64,000 nucleotides of DNA from Pseudomonas asturiensis. GTDB lineage: Bacteria; Pseudomonadota; Gammaproteobacteria; Pseudomonadales; Pseudomonadaceae. This document shows positions 50,975 through 59,070 of this stretch, piece after piece. Positions within the stretch are counted from its first letter, which is position 1, and the number at the start of each line of letters is the position of its first letter. The stretch covers positions 429,698-493,697 of the forward strand of contig NZ_FRDA01000004.1 in assembly GCF_900143095.1 (NCBI RefSeq), written 5' to 3'. The notes under the pieces were generated by a model that had not been told where the DNA came from, did no database searches, and was given only the letters and a program-made list of their open reading frames with translations. Both the position numbers and the translations under genes were made by a program.

Positions 50975-53191
50975 TTACTTGTTGACGGGGTGGTAGTTGT
51001 AGCCGTAGGTCGCGCAGTCGTATTCGGACGTGGTCGCCTTGCGCACAACAGCGTTGAAAATGGCGCCTTTTATAAGGATTCCGTTCTGGCCGAGCCGACG
51101 CTTGCAGGCTTCGATCTCCTTGAGCGTGGTGATACCGAAACGCGCAACCAGCAGACAGGTGCCTGCCTGACGCCCGACCAGCGTGGCGTCGGTCACGGCA
51201 AGAATGGGCGGGGTGTCCACCAGAATCAGGTCGTAGAGCGGCGATAATTCGGTGAGCATTCTGTTGAAGTTGTCGTGCATCAGCAGCTCCGAAGGATTGG
51301 GTGCTGCAAAGCCGCAGGAAATGAAATCCAGATGGCGGATGCGGGTGTGGTTGATGACTTCGGTGCATTTCAGGCGCGCGGCCAGGGTGTCGGACAGGCC
51401 GTGCTTGGGTTGCAGGCCGAAGATCCGGTGCAGATAACCCTTGCGCATATCGGCGTCGATCAACAGCACGCGTTTGCCGGTCTGGGCAATGATCGTCGCC
51501 AGGTTGCTGGACACGAACGACTTGCCCACGCCCGGTGAGGGGCTGGAGATCATCAGCACATTGTTGCGGGCTTCGAGCATGGCGAAGTGCAGGCTGGTGC
51601 GCAGGCTGCGCAGCGACTCGATGGCCAGTTCGTTGGGCGCGGCGATGCTCAGCAGTTTCGATTCCTTGGGATCGGCACCGGTCCTGGTGCTTTTCTCCAG
51701 ACGGTCCTGCTGGCGGGAGTAGGGCAGCGATGCGTAAACCGGCATGCCGCTGTTTTCGATGGCTTCTGCGCTTTCCACGCCGCGGTAGAACGCCTGACGC
51801 ACGAAGATGATGCTCACGGCCACCAGTGCGCCGACCAGCGTGGCAAGCAGCACCACCAGCGTCTTCATCGGCTTGACCGGTCTTTCAACGTTGGTGTCGG
51901 CGTTGTCGATGACCCGCACATTACCGATGCTGCCCGCACGCAGAATGTCCTGCTCCTGGCTTTTGTTGAGCATCAGGGTGTAGGTCTGGCTGGTGACCTG
52001 CATGTCGCGAGTCAGGCGCAGGAGTTCCTGTTGCGTCATCGGCAGCGCTTCGATTTTTTTCAGCAGGCCTTGTTTCTGTTGTTCCAGCTGACCCATCTGG
52101 CTCATCAGGCTGCGATAGGTCGGGTGCTCCTGGGTGTACAGCCGTTCGATTTCGACGCGCTTGAGCTTGAGCTCCGACAGCATCGAATCCAGCTTGACGA
52201 CCTGATCGAGCACACCCTTGGTTTCAATGCTCAGGTCCACCGACTTGGCGCTGGTCTGGAAGTTGTTCAGGGCGACTTCGGACGCTTCCAGCTGTTTGCG
52301 CACCATCGGCAGTTGCGAACGCAGGAACTGCAGGCGCTGGGCGGCTTCGGCCGAGCTGCGCTCCACGTTCTGGCGCACATACAGGTGGCTGACCTCGTCC
52401 AGAATCTTGTTGGCCTTGTCGGCGTCCTGGTCCTCGATGGACAGGTAAATGATCCCCGAGTCTCTGCCCGCCTCGGTGATCTTCAGACGATTCTGATAGA
52501 TCAACGCCGAGTTCAGCGTGCGCTGCCGGGAAACGGTGAACTCGGTGCCCGGATGGGCATGCAGCGCAGCGACCTGAATCTTCACGCCGTTGCCTTCGAC
52601 GATCCGGTTGATGGCACCGCTGAGCAGCAGATTGTGGTCGCTGTCATACAGCGAGAACTGACCGGGCTTGCCTGCCACCAGCGTCAGCTTTTCGCCCAGG
52701 AGTGTTTCCGGAACGTCCAGCTGGAAGACATCGACTTTCTCGCCACCCCAGGCATATTGCGTCAGACCGAACAGCGGCTCGGCCAGTTGTCCTTCGTACT
52801 CGGGTTGGAAGGTACGGTGCAGATAGGGGCCAATCACCGGGAAAAAGTCGGGTGTCTGCCCCAGATTCAGTTTCAGGTCATCGACCACCTTGCCCAGTAG
52901 CGCACGCGACTTGATCAGCTCGATTTCAGTCGTGGCTTGAGAGACCGAAGACGGCTTGTTGTTAACCTCGGGTGTGCCCTCAATGCCGACCTTCTTGGGT
53001 TCGATCTGAATCATGGCGCTTGCCTGATACACAGGCGTGGCCAGAATGGCGTAGGCCAGCCCTGCGAGAAAGAACAGGCTGACGGTCCAGATGATCAGCG
53101 CTTTGTGATCGAACAACATGCGCAAGATAGTTGCCAAATCGATCCGGGGGTCCTGGTAGTAGTCCAGGGAAGGACGGTTCATGACGGTCAT
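50975..53191 (-). CDS. wzc: Polysaccharide co-polymerase tyrosine kinase (Wzc/BY-kinase)
   Basis: 738-aa chain-length and export regulator. Two membrane segments flank a large periplasmic coiled-coil (Wzz-like) domain: helix 1 at about 30-50 and helix 2 at about 445-465. The cytoplasmic kinase follows with Walker A SPGVGKS at 552-558, Walker A' VLLIDADMRKG at 575-585 and Walker B near 655 (LILVDTPP). The C-terminal tyrosine cluster comprises Tyr724, Tyr729, Tyr731 and Tyr733 within ten residues. Its phosphorylation cycle is reset by the Wzb phosphatase encoded immediately upstream (TAA-ATG). Together they control polymer length. Confidence 0.94.
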   Translation of the reverse strand: MTVMNRPSLDYYQDPRIDLATILRMLFDHKALIIWTVSLFFLAGLAYAILATPVYQASAMIQIEPKKVGIEGTPEVNNKPSSVSQATTEIELIKSRALLGKVVDDLKLNLGQTPDFFPVIGPYLHRTFQPEYEGQLAEPLFGLTQYAWGGEKVDVFQLDVPETLLGEKLTLVAGKPGQFSLYDSDHNLLLSGAINRIVEGNGVKIQVAALHAHPGTEFTVSRQRTLNSALIYQNRLKITEAGRDSGIIYLSIEDQDADKANKILDEVSHLYVRQNVERSSAEAAQRLQFLRSQLPMVRKQLEASEVALNNFQTSAKSVDLSIETKGVLDQVVKLDSMLSELKLKRVEIERLYTQEHPTYRSLMSQMGQLEQQKQGLLKKIEALPMTQQELLRLTRDMQVTSQTYTLMLNKSQEQDILRAGSIGNVRVIDNADTNVERPVKPMKTLVVLLATLVGALVAVSIIFVRQAFYRGVESAEAIENSGMPVYASLPYSRQQDRLEKSTRTGADPKESKLLSIAAPNELAIESLRSLRTSLHFAMLEARNNVLMISSPSPGVGKSFVSSNLATIIAQTGKRVLLIDADMRKGYLHRIFGLQPKHGLSDTLAARLKCTEVINHTRIRHLDFISCGFAAPNPSELLMHDNFNRMLTELSPLYDLILVDTPPILAVTDATLVGRQAGTCLLVARFGITTLKEIEACKRRLGQNGILIKGAIFNAVVRKATTSEYDCATYGYNYHPVNK

Positions 53192-53644
53192 TTATCTTGT
53201 TTCTCCTGACTGAAGATGGGGAAGCCAGTCGTCGATGCATCGCGAGAGATGCTGGTACGTCTGCTCAAAGGCTGACTTGGGGCGCTGATAGGGGTCTGCT
53301 ATGTCGAGCGTTTGCTGCCACTTGCCGATCAGGAACGTCCTGCCGCGCACTTCCGGCGCCAGTTTGAGGATCCTGGGAATGTGGGCCTGCTCCATCAGCA
53401 GGATCAGGTCCGCCTGACGCAGCAAATGCCGGTTCACCTGGCGGGCCTCGTGGCGGGACGTCGGGACGTGGTGCGACTGCAGGACCGCCTTGGCCAGCGT
53501 GTCCATGGGCGAACCCGACAACGCGGCAATGCCTGCCGACTGAATGCGCAGCCCTGCCGCAGCCACCCGCTCGCGCAGCATGGCCACCGCCATGGGGCTT
53601 CGACAGATGTTGCCGACGCACACCACCAGTACGTTACTGAACAT
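53192..53644 (-). CDS. wzb: Low-molecular-weight protein-tyrosine phosphatase (Wzb)
   Basis: 150-aa cytoplasmic phosphatase that dephosphorylates Wzc. The P-loop VCVGNICRSPMA carries nucleophile Cys9 and Arg15 (Cx5R), and the general acid Asp lies in DIADPYQRP. Length is typical. Its stop codon abuts the wzc ATG, and its start overlaps the upstream GT2 stop by 11 bases, so the three genes are tightly coupled. Confidence 0.94.
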   Translation of the reverse strand: MFSNVLVVCVGNICRSPMAVAMLRERVAAAGLRIQSAGIAALSGSPMDTLAKAVLQSHHVPTSRHEARQVNRHLLRQADLILLMEQAHIPRILKLAPEVRGRTFLIGKWQQTLDIADPYQRPKSAFEQTYQHLSRCIDDWLPHLQSGETR

Positions 53645-54569
53645 GTGCTTTACCGGTTGCGGGCAAGAGGCGTTTGCTCAGGTTGACGATGAAATTGCGC
53701 GCCACCATCAACAGGGCCTGCAGCTTGTGGCGCGGTTCGAGCGCCGACAGTGACAGGCAGACGGTCTGCATCAGAAAGTGTTCATACAGCGGCTGGTTGT
53801 TCAGGCGGTTGTAGTAATTGGCCAGGCTTGCGCAGGTTTGCAGGCTCATGTGCAACTTGCGCTTGTCGCTGCGCATCGAGAACACGCCACCCGGATGCAG
53901 TCGATAGGCGGCAGGCTTGATCTGGGCGATGAACTTGCCTTTGCCATGAGCACCCAGCAGTGACCACCAGCACAGGTCGTTCAGCGGCGCGATGCGGATA
54001 TGCAGTTCGGGTGGCATGGCGCAGAACACGTTGCGAAAGCAGGTGGTCAGGGTCGAAAGGCGGCGGGCCTTTTGCAGCTCCAGGTGCGTGGCGTCGGCAC
54101 GCAGATCGCCTTGCAGTTGAATGCCGTACTGACCGTTTTCATCGAACACGATGGCGTCGTGATACGTGATGACGTAGTCGGGGTTGCTTTCGAGGAAGTC
54201 CACCTGCAGTTGCAGTTTGCGCGGGTCGGTCCAGTAATCGTCGGCCTCGCAATAGGCGATGTAGCGTCCGCGTGCCTTGGCGAACAGGTCCGGCACACAA
54301 GGTATGCCCTGGCTGTACTGGTTGATCTGCTGATAAAAGGGCCGAATGATCGTCGGGTGCCGTTCGGTGTACTGCGCGATGATGCTCGCCGTGCTGTCAG
54401 TAGACGCGTCGTCGTGCACCAGAATTTCGAAGTCGAATGTGGTTTGCTGCGACAGGAAGCCATCCAGCGCCTGAGCGATGAAGGCTTCCTGGTTGTAGGC
54501 CGGACAGACAATGCTCAGCAGTGGGGGCTGCGCACGTGTCGTGGCAGTGGTGTTTGCAGTGACATCCAT
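53634..54569 (-). CDS. GT2-family glycosyltransferase
   Basis: 311-aa GT-A enzyme. LLSIVCPAYNQEAFIAQALDGF is the canonical GT2 nucleotide-binding start; ILVHDDASTDST follows and the acid pair for metal is in RYIAYCEADDYWTDPRKL. This CEADDYW form is common in glycosyltransferases of surface polysaccharide loci. It starts three bases from the wzx stop and overlaps wzb. The donor sugar is unknown. Confidence 0.91.
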   Translation of the reverse strand: MDVTANTTATTRAQPPLLSIVCPAYNQEAFIAQALDGFLSQQTTFDFEILVHDDASTDSTASIIAQYTERHPTIIRPFYQQINQYSQGIPCVPDLFAKARGRYIAYCEADDYWTDPRKLQLQVDFLESNPDYVITYHDAIVFDENGQYGIQLQGDLRADATHLELQKARRLSTLTTCFRNVFCAMPPELHIRIAPLNDLCWWSLLGAHGKGKFIAQIKPAAYRLHPGGVFSMRSDKRKLHMSLQTCASLANYYNRLNNQPLYEHFLMQTVCLSLSALEPRHKLQALLMVARNFIVNLSKRLLPATGKAHVQ

Positions 54570-54572
54570 GGC

Positions 54573-56084
54573 TCATGTACTCGGTTTGCTGAACAAGACG
54601 TAGATTTTCAATGCCAGTGGCTTGTAGCTCGCGGCGACCAGCGTCACGGTGATGAAGCCGCTTGCGGCCAACGCCAGAAACAGGCTGGTGCGACTCTGAT
54701 CGGCGATCAGTCGGAACACTGGCTCACTGATGAACAGCCCGGCGGCAGTCACCGCGCTGATGCGCAGAATGTCGCGCAACCACTGACCATGTATGCCAGG
54801 TGCAAGGCGCTGGTGAACGATCATTGGCCAGATCGCGAACGACACTGCCCGCAGAAAGAACCAGGCGAGGGAAGCGCCGTACACGCCCTGGTAGTGAATG
54901 GCCAGAAACAGGGTTGGCACCGTGATCACTGCCGACACAAGGCTGTACCACAGGTGCAGGCGCATCTGGCCGTAGGCGTATTGCAAGTAAAACTGAAAAG
55001 CGCTGGCGGCCATGATGGCGCTGCCCAGCGCATACCAGCTCAGGATCGAACGGCTCCAGTTCGCCGCTTCAGCGTCGCCCGTCCAGCCCAGAATCAATGG
55101 CTGGGCGTGCAGCGCGATGACGGCCGCCAATGGAAACAGAAAGGTGCAGACAAATCGGTTTGCGGCCAGAAACAGCACATGCATGTCATCGCGCCGCCCC
55201 TCGGCCATCAGTACCGTCAGGCGAGGCAACAGGGTCTGCACCAGTGGATTGGTGAGCATCAGGATGCCGGTGGTGATCAGTGCGATCAGCGAAAAATAGC
55301 CGTACTGATCCAGTGGCAGCAGCCGCGACAGCAACGCCTTGTCCATCTGTGTCAGCACGATCCACAGCACAGCGCTGAACGACATGCTGGCGGCGAACGG
55401 CAGGATAGGCCTGACCAGACGCCAGTCGAGGCCGGTCGACCAGCGCGCAACGGGCATCTGCTGCCAGGCACGTGTGGCAAAAGCAAGCGTTTCAATCAGC
55501 CCCACGGCGACCTGGAATTTGAAGAAATCCTCAGGGTCCTGCGAGAACTGGCTGACCAGTACAAGGCCACCGAAGTAGCGCAGGGTCGCGATCAGCACAT
55601 TGGCGGCGTTCAGCCAGCCATGCTGCTCAAGGCCTTGAATGCCGCTCTTGTAGAGGGTCGAATACAAACGCAGGGCGATCACCACGCCCATCAGGGCAAT
55701 ACAGTTGATCAGCACCTCAGGCTGCAGCGTTCTGGCATTCAGCCAGTGTGTGGCGATCCAGGGGCTGAGGAGGTAGATCAGCGTGCAACTGGTGAGCGCC
55801 ATCGGCAAAAACATCAGCTCGAACGAACGGAGCAAACGGCCAGCGCTGTCTCCATCGCCTGCGCCTTGTTGATGCGCCACCGCGCGCACCAGGCTGGGCG
55901 ACAACCCGGCATCGAGTAGCTGCAGCCACGCCTGCAGGACCGTGAAGAAGCCGATCAGCCCGTACACCTCGGCACCCAGATGGCCGAGGTAGAAGGGCAG
56001 GATCAGAATTCCGATCAGCAGCACGTACGCCTGGCCGATGTAGTTGAGCGCGGTGTTACGAATGACAGACCGTTTGTTTGGCAT
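54573..56084 (-). CDS. wzx: Polysaccharide repeat-unit flippase (Wzx/MATE-like)
   Basis: 503-aa polytopic protein with 12-14 hydrophobic segments; MPNKRSVIRNTALNYIGQAY leads into the first helix and GAEVYGLIGFFTVLQAWLQL is the typical Wzx second helix. It moves lipid-linked repeat units to the periplasmic face of the inner membrane. ATG 56084 is chosen because it starts the family sequence and lies 5 bases after the aminotransferase stop; an upstream extension overlaps that gene. It is the only O-antigen-type membrane protein of the locus: no Wzy polymerase accompanies it. Confidence 0.92.
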   Translation of the reverse strand: MPNKRSVIRNTALNYIGQAYVLLIGILILPFYLGHLGAEVYGLIGFFTVLQAWLQLLDAGLSPSLVRAVAHQQGAGDGDSAGRLLRSFELMFLPMALTSCTLIYLLSPWIATHWLNARTLQPEVLINCIALMGVVIALRLYSTLYKSGIQGLEQHGWLNAANVLIATLRYFGGLVLVSQFSQDPEDFFKFQVAVGLIETLAFATRAWQQMPVARWSTGLDWRLVRPILPFAASMSFSAVLWIVLTQMDKALLSRLLPLDQYGYFSLIALITTGILMLTNPLVQTLLPRLTVLMAEGRRDDMHVLFLAANRFVCTFLFPLAAVIALHAQPLILGWTGDAEAANWSRSILSWYALGSAIMAASAFQFYLQYAYGQMRLHLWYSLVSAVITVPTLFLAIHYQGVYGASLAWFFLRAVSFAIWPMIVHQRLAPGIHGQWLRDILRISAVTAAGLFISEPVFRLIADQSRTSLFLALAASGFITVTLVAASYKPLALKIYVLFSKPST

Positions 56085-56089
56085 GGCTA

Positions 56090-57211
56090 TCAAAGGACCT
56101 GAGCGAGGGCAGGGCTCTGATAAGCCGGCCTGTCCAGACTGCAGGATTCGATCAGCGTCTCGATGATTCGATCCTGATCGGTCTTTTGCAGGCCAGGGTA
56201 GATCGGCAGGCACAGTACGCGGCCGCTCAATGCCCGGGAAACCGGCTGTGCTGGCTGCGGTTGCAGATACTCAAGTGTGTCGAGCGAGGGATAGAAATAG
56301 CGACGCGGGTTGATACCGCGATGGTTGAGTGCGGCGCGAGCCTGCAGCAATGCCTGCTCGTCACTCAGGGCAATCGGGTAATAGCTGTGATTCAACTCGC
56401 TGTCGGCTTGAGGCTCTTGCAGATCCAGATAGTTCTCGAGCCGTGAGGTGTAGCGTTGGGCAATTTCGGCGCGTTCTTCGAGGATGTTTTCGATGTTATC
56501 CAGAATGCACAGCCCCATCGCGGCCGAAAACTCGTTGAGCTTGGCGTTGATGCCGATGCCATCGATCTTGTCGACATCGGCGATGCCGAAGTTGCATAGC
56601 AGATAGGCACGCCTTGCCAGCTCGTCGTCATTGGTGATGATCGCGCCGCCTTCGATGGTATGGAACAGCTTGGTGGCGTGGAAACTCAGCGTGCTGATGT
56701 CACCGCGGTTCAGGACCGATTGCCCGGCATGCCGCACAGCGAAAGCGTGAGCGCCGTCGTAGACCACCTTGAGGTTGTGTTTGCGCGCAATCTGGTCGAT
56801 AGCATCAACGGCACATGGGTTGCCGAACACATGGGTGCCCACAATTGCCGTGGTGTCTTCTGCGATATTCAGTTCGATGTGCTGCGGCGAGATGTTCCAG
56901 GTGCCGGGGTCGATATCGGCAAAGATCGGCCGAATGCCTTCCCACTGCAGTGAACTGCTGGTGGCAACGAAGCTGAAGGGGGTCGTGACTGCACTGCCAC
57001 TCAGGCCCAGTGCGCGATACGCCACTTGCAGCGCGAGGGTGCCGTTATTGGTCAGAATGATGTGCTTGACGCCCAGGTACTCTTTGAGCCGATTCTCGAG
57101 TTCGCCGGCCAACGGGCCGTGGTTGGTCAGCCAGCCGCGTGAATAGATGCCCTCGACATACCGCTTGAACTTGTCGATATCACCCAGATAGGTCTTGGTT
57201 ACGTTGATCAT
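56090..57211 (-). CDS. DegT/DnrJ/EryC1-family PLP sugar aminotransferase
   Basis: 373-aa aminotransferase acting on NDP-keto-sugars. The PLP lysine is in LSFHATKLFHTIEGGAI, with the preceding VVYDGAHAFAV cofactor-contact segment. Glycine-rich TNNGTLALQVAYRALG binds PLP phosphate. It is close to RffA/FdtB-like enzymes that make 3- or 4-amino-6-deoxy sugars. ATG 57211 has a strong GGAGG five bases ahead; an ATG at 57256 overlaps the phyH stop but lacks this support. With the WbqC gene it suggests that the polymer contains an acylated amino sugar. Other NDP-sugar genes must lie elsewhere. Confidence 0.92.
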   Translation of the reverse strand: MINVTKTYLGDIDKFKRYVEGIYSRGWLTNHGPLAGELENRLKEYLGVKHIILTNNGTLALQVAYRALGLSGSAVTTPFSFVATSSSLQWEGIRPIFADIDPGTWNISPQHIELNIAEDTTAIVGTHVFGNPCAVDAIDQIARKHNLKVVYDGAHAFAVRHAGQSVLNRGDISTLSFHATKLFHTIEGGAIITNDDELARRAYLLCNFGIADVDKIDGIGINAKLNEFSAAMGLCILDNIENILEERAEIAQRYTSRLENYLDLQEPQADSELNHSYYPIALSDEQALLQARAALNHRGINPRRYFYPSLDTLEYLQPQPAQPVSRALSGRVLCLPIYPGLQKTDQDRIIETLIESCSLDRPAYQSPALAQVL

Positions 57212-57255
57212 CGAAGCCTCCATGTTTCTGTGTATCAAGGTGCTGCCGTTATTCA

Positions 57256-58056
57256 TTACGTTGGCGACGACTGCGGCGTGTCTGTCTGGGGAGGCGGAAT
57301 ACGGGTTTGCTCACGGATCCGTGCAGCACGACGTTGGGTCTTGTCGAGAATCAGGCGAGTGACTCGGCCGCCACTGTGTGGGTCGCCGAAATGAAAGATC
57401 GCTGTGGCGCGTTTCAGGCCCGGGCTACAGGCCTGATTGGCATGCAAGGTGCGATAACCCCAGAACAGGTAGATATCGCCGGGTTGTAGCTTGAGGACTT
57501 TGGGCGCGAGCCATTGATGTCTGATGGCGGTACGCATGACCCAGCGGCTGAAGCGGTTCTGCAACAGCGACTTATCGATCATGTTGAGCAGGACGTGGCT
57601 GCGCACCTTGCGAATATTGGGAAACAGCATCAGATCACCGCATTCTTCTCCCTCGGTCGGGATGTAGATGGGGATCAACGCGGAGACCAGGCTGGCATCG
57701 AAGTGAAAGCAGTTGGATTCACGCAGACCTTGCTCGCCTTGCACACAGCGCAGGACCGGAAATATCTGATCACTGATGCTTTGCTGGTGCGCGCCGTGCT
57801 GATAAAGCGTGCCTAGCAATTGCTTGAATTCGGGCGCAGACCAGAGGCTTGCCAGTAGACTTTCCTTCAGCGCGGCTTCGCCATGGAAGGCAAAGTATTC
57901 GCCGGAATGTGCTTTTGCCTGCCGGTCAGTAAAGGCTCTTAGTTGCTCAAGCTCGGTTTCGCTGAGTACGTTCTTCAATCGGGCAACGCCGGTGGCATCC
58001 ATTTCTTCTGCCAGGCGTTGAATATGCTGCGCGTCGAGATCGGGTAGGCAGGGCAT
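57256..58056 (-). CDS. Phytanoyl-CoA-dioxygenase-like 2-oxoglutarate/Fe(II) oxygenase, first gene of the EPS operon
   Basis: 266-aa cytoplasmic enzyme. The facial triad is visible as His and Asp in NCFHFDASLVSALI and a distal His in WGYRTLHANQA, with a following Arg (GLKRATAIFHFG) for 2-oxoglutarate. PhyH-like proteins in polysaccharide loci probably hydroxylate a sugar, acyl group or small precursor; the substrate is unknown. It begins about 83 bases after the promoter-distal ops element and its stop abuts the aminotransferase region. It has a Pro/Thr/Gln-rich tail of about 20 residues. Confidence 0.85.
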   Translation of the reverse strand: MPCLPDLDAQHIQRLAEEMDATGVARLKNVLSETELEQLRAFTDRQAKAHSGEYFAFHGEAALKESLLASLWSAPEFKQLLGTLYQHGAHQQSISDQIFPVLRCVQGEQGLRESNCFHFDASLVSALIPIYIPTEGEECGDLMLFPNIRKVRSHVLLNMIDKSLLQNRFSRWVMRTAIRHQWLAPKVLKLQPGDIYLFWGYRTLHANQACSPGLKRATAIFHFGDPHSGGRVTRLILDKTQRRAARIREQTRIPPPQTDTPQSSPT

Positions 58057-58133
58057 TCAGTGACACCTCAGGTCAAGAGGAGGCGAACAACCAAAAGCTA
58101 ATGACTGGCTGACTAGGTGGAAAAACGGTCTAT

Positions 58134-58151
58134 CGGGCACGCTACCGCCCG
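58134..58151 (-). promoter_or_regulatory. ops element 1 (RfaH loading site) with flanking hairpin
   Basis: On the minus strand GGCGGTAGCGT (58139-58149) is identical to the E. coli ops core. It sits in a perfect 5-bp stem CGGGC/GCCCG around the GGTAGCGT loop (58134-58151), the small hairpin that RfaH reads in non-template DNA. It is 83 bases ahead of the phyH start, on the sense strand of the EPS operon that encodes RfaH. Confidence 0.85.
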
Positions 58152-58240
58152 AATCATGCGATCCATGCTCTCTACATCTATCCGAAAGATGCCCACGCAA
58201 ACCGGTTGGAACGGGCTGGAGTGGCAGATTGCTTCAGGCA

Positions 58241-58251
58241 ATGCTACCGCC
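58241..58251 (-). promoter_or_regulatory. ops element 2 (RfaH loading site)
   Basis: Minus-strand GGCGGTAGCAT (58241-58251) differs from the first ops at one base and lies 102 bases upstream of it in the same leader. Just upstream, on the same strand, is the palindrome CTGAAC-GT-GTTCAG (58255-58268). The flanking stem is weak (GGC/GCC). Confidence 0.7.
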
Positions 58252-58430
58252 ACACTGAACACGTTCAGCACATTCATAAGGTTTGTGAGCTAACAGACTT
58301 CCGCGACACCCACAGGGTGTTCGGGAAAAAACTAACTTCGAGGGCAGCACTACAAATCACTGCAGCTTGACAACATCCCGCGTAAAGCACTGCGGCGTTG
58401 GCGTATAAACCAGGATGCGTCTGACAGTCC

Positions 58431-58461
58431 TATATATTGGTTGTGTCAGCGATTCTGTCAA
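58431..58461 (-). promoter_or_regulatory. Putative sigma-70 promoter of the EPS operon
   Basis: A consensus TTGACA (58461-58456 on the minus strand) is followed after 17-19 bases by an AATATATA run (58438-58431) that gives a -10 of AATATA or TATATA. The start would be near 58424, leaving a leader of about 370 nt that contains both ops elements. The region is AT-rich relative to its surroundings. Confidence 0.6.
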
Positions 58462-59070
58462 ATTATTTCGTCAGCTTTCTGTAAAAATCCTGATAAATAG
58501 TTTCATGTAATTTTTAAGTCATTGTTTTAAAAGGCCGTCAAAAAAGCAGCATTCGTGTGCTCGGTAAAAATGGCGGTTTTCAGACGTCTTTACAGAATGT
58601 GTGATGTGTCAGCGAATTGAACAGGCACTGATACAAAACAATCACCCGTGCAGCGTGTGTTTTCCTGCCTCACATTCCGGATTACGCCAGTGCCCCGGCC
58701 GATCTGTTTATCTGACGCTGTTTACGGGCATACGACACCGTCGATGTGGAGCATTTTGCAAAGTCTGTTGACGCTTTGCGATGGAAGGTGCAAACGCTGC
58801 TGCCGTTTTGAACAACGTGTGTGGGCTGTGATATCGCGCGAAGTGCCCTGAATCGCAAGAGCGCGTGTGATTGGATGTCAGGCTTTTATTTCCAAATCGA
58901 ATATTTAAATAGAAATTGATAATTTTTGGTTCTATCAGGGTTAGTGCACTATATCTGGCAAAGGTTTGAAGCTCAGAGCTTCAGCGCAAACAGCTTCTTC
59001 CTGCTGGCGGCTTGTAATTCCTCCATTAAGAGTACGAGCCAGGCGGGCAGCTCCAGTCAGAGGAATGACC
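58462..59070. other. AT-rich divergent intergenic region between the EPS operon and the cysteine desulfurase gene
   Basis: About 600 bases, notably AT-rich at 58480-58560 and 58885-58935. Short open frames exist but none has a ribosome site or recognisable product. It must carry the promoter of the desulfurase gene and any upstream activator sites for the EPS promoter (for example AmrZ or FleQ), which I cannot identify by eye. Confidence 0.4.

Noticed and set aside
54000..55919. 639-codon plus-strand open frame opposite wzx and a glycosyltransferase gene
   Set aside because: Gln/His/Arg-rich shadow sequence without any domain; it spans the junction of two real minus-strand genes.
58648..58851. 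67-codon open frame in the EPS/desulfurase intergenic region
   Set aside because: No ribosome site, Cys/Arg-rich random-looking product, and no similarity to a known leader peptide.
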